From positions 310,001 through 374,000 of the forward strand of contig RCTD01000035.1 in assembly GCA_014898415.1 (NCBI GenBank): a DNA stretch of 64,000 bases. The letters are read 5' to 3'. The notes under the pieces were generated by a model. That model made no database searches and was not told the origin of the DNA. It saw only the letters and a program-made list of their open reading frames with translations. A program made the translations under genes and the position numbers. Shown piece after piece: positions 58,117 to 64,000 of this stretch. The stretch comes from Stromatinia cepivora (taxonomy: Eukaryota > Ascomycota > Leotiomycetes > Helotiales > Sclerotiniaceae). The first letter of the stretch is position 1. Every line of letters begins with the position of its first letter.

Positions 58117-58448
58117 AGACTGGAAGACTCATTGCCTTGATCCAACACTGACAATTGACACCCACTTGCGCCATGCAAAGAGTCCAAAATTTACCCTCGG
58201 TGAGTGCTGTTCAAATAATTATCATTTATTAGTCATCGAAAGCTATCATGCTATGCTGTATCATCACATTCCCATTTCCCATATCTCATACATATCCTTG
58301 TTTCATGTCTCATTTGATCCATGAATGCAAACGCCCTGCCTGCTAGGTGTGTTCAAATCCTACACCTCAAGATGCAATAAATGTCCCGCTCGCATATAAA
58401 TAATCTTCCATAACCACGATTTTCATACAGGAAAGACAAGCTTTCCCT
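58117..58448. other. Intergenic spacer
   Basis: Between convergent genes. No supported feature. Confidence 0.6.
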
Positions 58449-60660
58449 TTAAAAACCGTTCTGATGCCAATGCTCATGCACCCCAAGTCTTCCATTACAC
58501 ATTCCCGGCCCAAACCAATCAAACAACTCTACCACCGTAAAATGAAATGCCATAAGACCGCCAGATATGCCCCAACTTATTCTTGTCCCAAGCCCAAGTT
58601 CGACGGCGGCTATGATGACAAGCGGATACCAGATCCATCGTCTTGCAAGAGAAGATAGACATGGCTTTGTGATCATGAAAACTTTGAAAAGAAAAATTGA
58701 TACTCTAACTATTAGAGTAAGAGATTGCTCGTTGTGTTGAGCCCATGTTTCGCTATAGTGGCGGTAAAGGAATATGCGATTCAAGAAGGAGGATATGGGT
58801 GTGGTGGGTGGTGGCATTAAGAGTGGGGTGGTAATGAGAGGTTTCGATAAAGGACCGGAATTGCGATGTCGGCTGATTTCGACAGCGAGCTGAGAGTCTG
58901 GTGTGGGCGATGATGAACGAGATGAGGTCTCGGATAAAGCATCTTCCATATATGCTCTTGAACGCACGCGCTTCGGTTCACGCTCGTTGACAGGTGTTGA
59001 GGGTGGCATGGGTGAGTCAATTGCTTGAATCCTTCCACGAATTCCTGATGCACTGCCGTGCCGTACTCGTGTTGGATTCTGTAGTCCCCTTTCAGTTCTA
59101 ATCGCTTCTAAGATTTCATTTGCACTAGGTCTATCATTGGGGTTGACGGCGAGAAGTCTTTTGAGAAAGATGTATAGCTGGTTTGGCAATTCTGGTCGCT
59201 CTCGTCGCTCATCTTGAAATCCCGACCACGTGCTAATTTCAGCTCGAAGTAGGTCCATGTCCTCGAAGTCTTCTTCGAAGCTGTCTGCACTCTTGTAAGG
59301 AAGTCGCCGGAAACACATGAAATACAATATCATCCCCAAGCTGAAGATGTCAGATTTTGTGGTAAAATTTCCATATCGACCAAATTGATCTTGTTTCAAA
59401 ACCTCAGGAGCACAATATGATATTGTGCCCGTAGATCCTGTCGACTTCCTCACAACGTTTTCCGCTTGAACTTCCCCAAAATCGCTGATGAGACATCGCA
59501 TATCACTTCCGTCTTGATGGAGCAAGCAATTGCTTGGTTTCAGGTCTCGATGAATATAGTTCGAGGCATGTAGATGTGCCAGACCAGAAGTAACATCCTT
59601 GAAGAATGAATAGATTTCCTCAAACTGTAATTTTCGTTGCGATGGCCTTAGGTCTGGTCGTTCTGCGCCTCCTTTCGATCTCCTCCGCATTTGCTCCTTC
59701 AACTGTTCATTTGTGGTTTGCATTTTAGGTGTAGGTCCAGCGATATAACGTAGTAGATCTCCCGAATTGCAATATTGCTGAAGGATGTACGCGCATGGCA
59801 CCGAGGGACTGAATCGATTCAATTGAACATCCTCCAGCCAGACATGTCGATAAGATACCAGATTCGGATGAGAAAGTCCTTGCAAAAGTTGAACCTCAAT
59901 AAGGACTGTAGAAGTTAGTATAAGAACCTTGGATGGAAGGGAATTGTTGTACCTTTCTCTAACCATGCATGATCATCTCCAACTGGTACTCTTTTGCACG
60001 CAAATTGGCCTATGAACCATCAGCACTTGCCTCGTATGCTCGTAATCACCCTTTCATACCTAGGGACACCCCATCAAGCTCATGGCGGACTAAAAGAACT
60101 ACACCCTTCCCTCCACGACCTAATTCCTTCTCCTCAGTGAAGAACCTCTTGAAGTAGTTTGGGCTAAAAGCTTCCTTCTTTATGGTATGCCCTTTCTCTA
60201 CTGCTGGAGTACTCGTCACAAATTCCACATTATTTTCTGCATCATCCACATAATTCGCAGACGTTGAGGCAGGCTGTACGAGCCTGCGAATCGGACTAGA
60301 GGGCCGTTGTCTATTCGAACCACTATTTGCAACGTAAAGCATGCGAAAGTACTCTGGGGCTATGAAAGCATTCGCACGAGCAGAGGGCGTAGGTTGTCGT
60401 TCGGGAGATGCCGTACGTAATGGTCGATGACATGTAGGGCAATCATTCAAGGCAAGACTGGGAGGGGCACTTCGTAGAGCCAATTCTTGAGTGTTGGGAT
60501 CTCGTATGACGATGGCGTCATCATGGCGACTGTAATATAGATGTCAGTATGTATCTTCTAGCTTCTGGCTTCTTTATAGGTTCCGCGCATAAAAATGATA
60601 GAGTATAACCTACAGCACAATCTCCCGACTGTCTCGAGATGAATAAGGCACTAAAGACAT
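58449..60660 (-). CDS. IKS1: IKS1-like serine/threonine protein kinase, membrane-anchored
   Basis: Four exons: 60,660-60,614; 60,529-60,060; 60,009-59,953; 59,905-58,449 (introns 84, 50 and 47 nt, GT-AG, phases consistent), 676 aa. The N terminus MSLVPYSSRDSREIVL joins a segment with CPTCHR (46-51). Kinase domain: Gly loop LGRGGKGVV (152-160), Lys178 in FACKRV, IHRDLKPSN with Asp312, DFGE with Asp333, and CAPEVL (356-361); all essential residues are present. An insert KMQTTNEQLKEQMRRRSKGG lies between the lobes. A Ser/Pro-rich linker leads to hydrophobic segments near 590-660 (WIWYPLVIIAAVELGLG and following). C-terminal membrane anchoring is typical of fungal IKS1. Start chosen by the conserved N terminus and splice fit. 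Confidence 0.93.
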
Positions 60661-62188
60661 GGTAGAGAGTTGGAGTTGGTAAAGTTAAGGAATTGAAGTT
60701 AGAAAGAAGATCTTCTGGACCTTCTTATGCAACATTGTTCATTCTTTGAGTAATGCCTTATAAGTCAATCGTGAATACAAGAATTGTAAAATTGTACTTG
60801 TACCTAGTATCAATGCGAAGATACACAGTTCCCAATAAGTTTTGCATTCTCATGTTACAATGATAATGACATAGATGGTATGGGTCGATCATTCTAGTGG
60901 CTGCCATTGTTATCCAGGCAGTTTCCCTTCCCCACATTCCTACCTTCAGCCTCACTAAAATGCCTATTTTCGAGAGCCCGTCGCTAAATGTAACACTACC
61001 GGCATGGCCCGATCCTACCCTATTTTATTTTATTTTTTATATCCAATGTCACAATATAAATCCCAACATTTCCTGGCTTGGAACTTACATGATCGTCATT
61101 TTACCATAATTTACGATTAACATTGAATTCAAGGGCATCCAACAAGTCTTTGAGGCACATTTGATAGTCGACAGTTCAAAGAATTCATGACTTTGTCTCT
61201 ATTATCAAAAGCTCAAGGCGATGATCGAGCATGACGACTGGCAGGTACAGTGGAGAGAGTGGAGTTTGACATATCGCTCTAGCACTGCACGACCGGTATG
61301 AAGCGGTCAGCTACATCTCCACAACGGCAATTACATCGTATGATTCCAGCATGTAACATTGGAATTCTTCGGAGGAGGCTACTAGAAAGACTCCGCTGAA
61401 GATAATCGGCGAGGATTGTTTCAAAATCGTGCTGTACCGCATGATCACCTCGTCAACATCCAGAATTTATTTCTCAATGTCAAACATCAAATTCATGATT
61501 GCACTTTGACATGTGCCGGAACAACAATACACCTCAAGCGCATGGCAACGCGACTATGTGTGGGTCTTGCATGACTTCATTTGAATCGGAGGTTTATATG
61601 CATGTTGCCGCATCAAGCAAACCTGGGATATTCCTTCTCGAAGGCGGAAGCTTGCAGAGAATGATCAAGTGTGCCTTTCATCGAAGTAACATCATCTCAA
61701 CGTCGATATCTTTATGAGGGTATAAACAAAGAAGATCAACAAGTACAGCCCAGAGCTCCTATTCAGCTAGCACTCTCGATATTATAGATCGCTAGTAACT
61801 AGTGGATAGTCCATAATGCATTTTGCTTGCAAGACGCACATTAACCATAAACAGGTACAGAGACTTCATTGACCTATTTTTGAACGACGAAGTGCTCTGT
61901 CTTCGATTTCTAAGTCTTTTATTTATTTTGGCTTGTACCTGATCTAAATTATGGAGATTTCCACAAGTACATTTATTGGGTGTTACAGAGTAGGTCTGCT
62001 TTTGCCAAGGAAAGTAATCTTCTAATAGAACAAAGATTGCGGTTCATATTGTTCCATAACGGCTTCTAGAACACCCTTTGTTGAAGAAAGTTATTTCCTA
62101 GTGCCTCTCTTGTCAATCAAGTGGTATATCTGAACCTGGAAGTCAGAGTCGGAGGGGGTTGTAGGATTCTCAAAAAATTGAGATCGAT
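60661..62188. other. Intergenic, 1.5 kb, no supported gene
   Basis: Upstream region of the kinase gene. Short ORFs at 60,758-61,109 and 61,499-61,717 lack recognisable features. Confidence 0.55.
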
Positions 62189-62810
62189 ATGGGTCAGGAA
62201 AGTCTGATAATTGGTGTGGTAATCATTGTAATTACTGTGATCGAAGGTACGGTAGCTTTTTTCGTATGGCACCGGTTACGCAGATCGAGACCGGGTAATG
62301 GAGGAATCCAGATGCGCCCTATACGAGAACGTAGTGCGGATGGTCGTCATGTACGAGAAAGAGATACAGAGGGTCGCCGTTCACGGGAGCGTGATCCAGG
62401 TGGACAGTTTAGCGGACATTGTACGCGACTTACCTGGGCGTCACACGGAAGGAACAGAGGGAAACGATGGTCGAAGCTTAGCAGATATTATAAATCCACC
62501 AGCAAAACGGCGTGGAAAGTCATCTGCAGCTCACTTGAAGAAGGGGAAAATACGGGATACTACCGCGGAATCGCAAGATGGCCCAAGCACAGCTGGTGTT
62601 GAAAGTAGCTCATCAGACCGCGTGCGCAAAGCTCCCATGCATACTGAGGAGTCTGTATCAGGAGTTGGCGGGAAAGGGAAAGGAAAACCAACCCCTGGGA
62701 AGATCCAGAGATCAGCCGTTACTCCCAATGACAGCAATATCCCTTTAATTAGGGTCGAATCGTCTCCAAGTTGTTCTCAAGATGAAAGTAGTCTCAAATC
62801 GGAGCCATGA
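62189..62810 (+). pseudogene. Single-pass membrane protein with one frame break
   Basis: ATG 62,189 (MGQESLIIGVVIIVITVIEG). One membrane segment is followed by a basic RRSR and Arg/Glu repeats (RERSADGRHV, RERDTEGRRS, RERDPG). At about 62,401 the plausible frame moves by one base (around GGTGG) into SLADIVRDLPG and, 20 residues later, RSLADIINPP, which are internal repeats supporting that frame. It then runs to 62,810 with a Ser/Lys-rich tail. With the break counted as a single extra base the gene would give about 206 aa. It is either a recent pseudogene or a base error in the assembly. Family not recognised. Confidence 0.5.
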
Positions 62811-63742
62811 TTGAACCGACCAAGACATAAGTGAGGAGGGAAGCTGGCATACTGATAAATCATGTCAATTAGTAATATCGGGAGAACAATGGACAAAATC
62901 ACCAAGCCCCGCATTAACAAGTGTTAAGTGTTGTAACAACGAAGCAAAGCAATCACTTTCGCATTGAAATGTCTAATATTCCCCAATATATCAAGCAGTG
63001 ATTGAAGATATGGGAAAGTCTCTGGAACACCAGCAATGCTCAAGTCCGAACCTTATAGATGTAGTATTCGGATGTGTAAAATATAGGAAAAGGGAGACTT
63101 GTGTCTACAAACCTATAGCATCAGAATCTGTTAGACTTCGCTTGTTTATGGTACGCTTGTTTATTTCGATTATCGCATACTACTATAGGAAAGATAACAC
63201 AAGTATCTCAACATGTCAAAACTTATTGTCATAACAAGCGTGACTGGAGCCCAAGTGCATGAACCCATCCTCAAATGATATAAGAATCCACGAATACTGA
63301 ATACTTATAGGGATCGTCAATTGCTGAAACATTCCTAAACTTCCCAGAATGGTGAGTTCGAGGAACAACACGATACCCATTAGGGGCAGCCGCTCAAGCA
63401 TTAGCAGCAAAAGAAGTACATAGAAATCGTTCAAGCTAGCTTTGATGATAAAATTTCACTTCTTTAACATTGGAAGGGGCTGCTCATTTGTTCTAATACT
63501 GATTTCTTTGTGCACCTTTTAATAGATATACACGTTGAATGGTTTGAGAATATTAACAAAAGCTATGTTGTGTAGAAGTGTATTGCTGAAAGAATACAGA
63601 AAGATGAACTCTCCAGAAAAGATGTACTTTGTCCTACCATCCCTTTCATATTCTTGCAGAATAAGAGCAAAAAGTAGCTTAAGAAGCCTACTTTCAACAG
63701 ATCAACTTTGCTTCATCATATTTTCCATTCGAGACTTTCAAA
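62811..63742. other. Intergenic, no supported gene
   Basis: ORFs at 62,998-63,234 and 63,216-63,434 lack recognisable features. Confidence 0.55.
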
Positions 63743-64000
63743 ATGCCAAAGTTGAGCAGAAACCAAGTCGCCATCTTGTCATTTGGGTTAGGGGTCGCGT
63801 CCACTCTAGCCATAGAGCTCATCCTCGATCATGTTTTGAGCACTGATATCGCCTCTCAAGTCACCCGCAAAGAAGGCGAAGATGGAAATGAAGATATCAC
63901 AGATGGCCAGGGGTCCAGTCTTCAAGATAGAAGATCTCCCACGTCTCATGCAATTCCAAGCGACGCCATGGCACACAAATCCATGGAAGAACTAATGGAT
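63743..64000 (+). CDS. Signal-anchored protein, partial (runs off window end)
   Basis: ATG 63,743 and 86 open codons to the window edge. MPKLSRNQ is followed by a hydrophobic stretch VAILSFGLGVASTLAIELIL, most likely a signal anchor, then an acidic, polar region (KEGEDGNEDITDGQGSSLQD). Too little is present to name a family. Confidence 0.5.
   Translation, partial: MPKLSRNQVAILSFGLGVASTLAIELILDHVLSTDIASQVTRKEGEDGNEDITDGQGSSLQDRRSPTSHAIPSDAMAHKSMEELMD

Noticed and set aside
58325..58375. tRNA T-loop-like sequence GTTCAAATCC
   Set aside because: The flanking bases do not pair as a T-stem and no anticodon or acceptor arms can be folded around it.
1..64000. CRISPR array, riboswitch or bacterial operon
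   Set aside because: No regularly spaced repeats and no bacterial features; introns and gene families are fungal.

Overview
The window is nuclear DNA from a filamentous ascomycete (Pezizomycotina). Genes have short GT-AG introns of 47-84 nt and belong to fungal families: DPH2, an IKS1-type kinase, a MARVEL membrane protein, an amdS-like amidase, a Clr5/TPR protein and a 2EXR protein. The transposon graveyards are extremely A/T-rich and look like products of repeat-induced point mutation (RIP). A leotiomycete (Sclerotinia/Botrytis-like) is my guess from gene flavour only.

Layout. (1) 1-31,650 is one A/T-rich block made almost wholly of dead transposons nested in each other. A chromodomain Ty3/Gypsy element (Gypsy-A) is split by a 13.7-kb hAT element (8-bp target duplication ATAGAATA). 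That hAT is filled by a 10.5-kb Ty1/Copia element (Copia-A, target duplication CTTTT), which carries a 2.2-kb pogo/Fot1 element (TA duplication). A barely mutated solo LTR also sits in Gypsy-A at 17,895. Further right, a second Copia (Copia-B) is split by an antisense Gypsy (Gypsy-B, target duplication AAAGA, two 347-bp LTRs) and ends in a 166-bp LTR at 31,518. (2) 31,650-52,300 is ordinary gene-bearing DNA: MARVEL protein, DPH2, a broken Clr5/TPR gene, an MFS transporter remnant, a Ser-rich protein, an amidase, a PPxY tail-anchored protein, then a run of small membrane-protein ORFs. (3) 52,300-55,900 is a second A/T island holding a 1,675-bp gag-only LTR element and a solo LTR of the Copia-B family. 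(4) 55,900-64,000 is genic again: another small membrane protein, a broken 2EXR gene, the IKS1-like kinase, a frameshifted single-pass membrane protein, and a signal-anchored protein that runs off the end.

The housekeeping genes are unrelated to each other: DPH2 makes diphthamide on eEF2, the amidase hydrolyses amides, and the kinase is a membrane-anchored regulator. The least explained part is five small membrane-protein ORFs, all on the minus strand, between 49.0 and 56.5 kb and flanking the second TE island. Two of them (49,062-49,604 and 50,406-50,891) share two motifs and look like diverged paralogs. This is my best candidate for an undescribed, fast-evolving, lineage-specific gene family.

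Limits. No searches were run. Family calls come from motif recognition, TE domains were read through many stop codons, and small orphan ORFs lack outside support. Several single-base breaks could be assembly errors rather than real gene decay.
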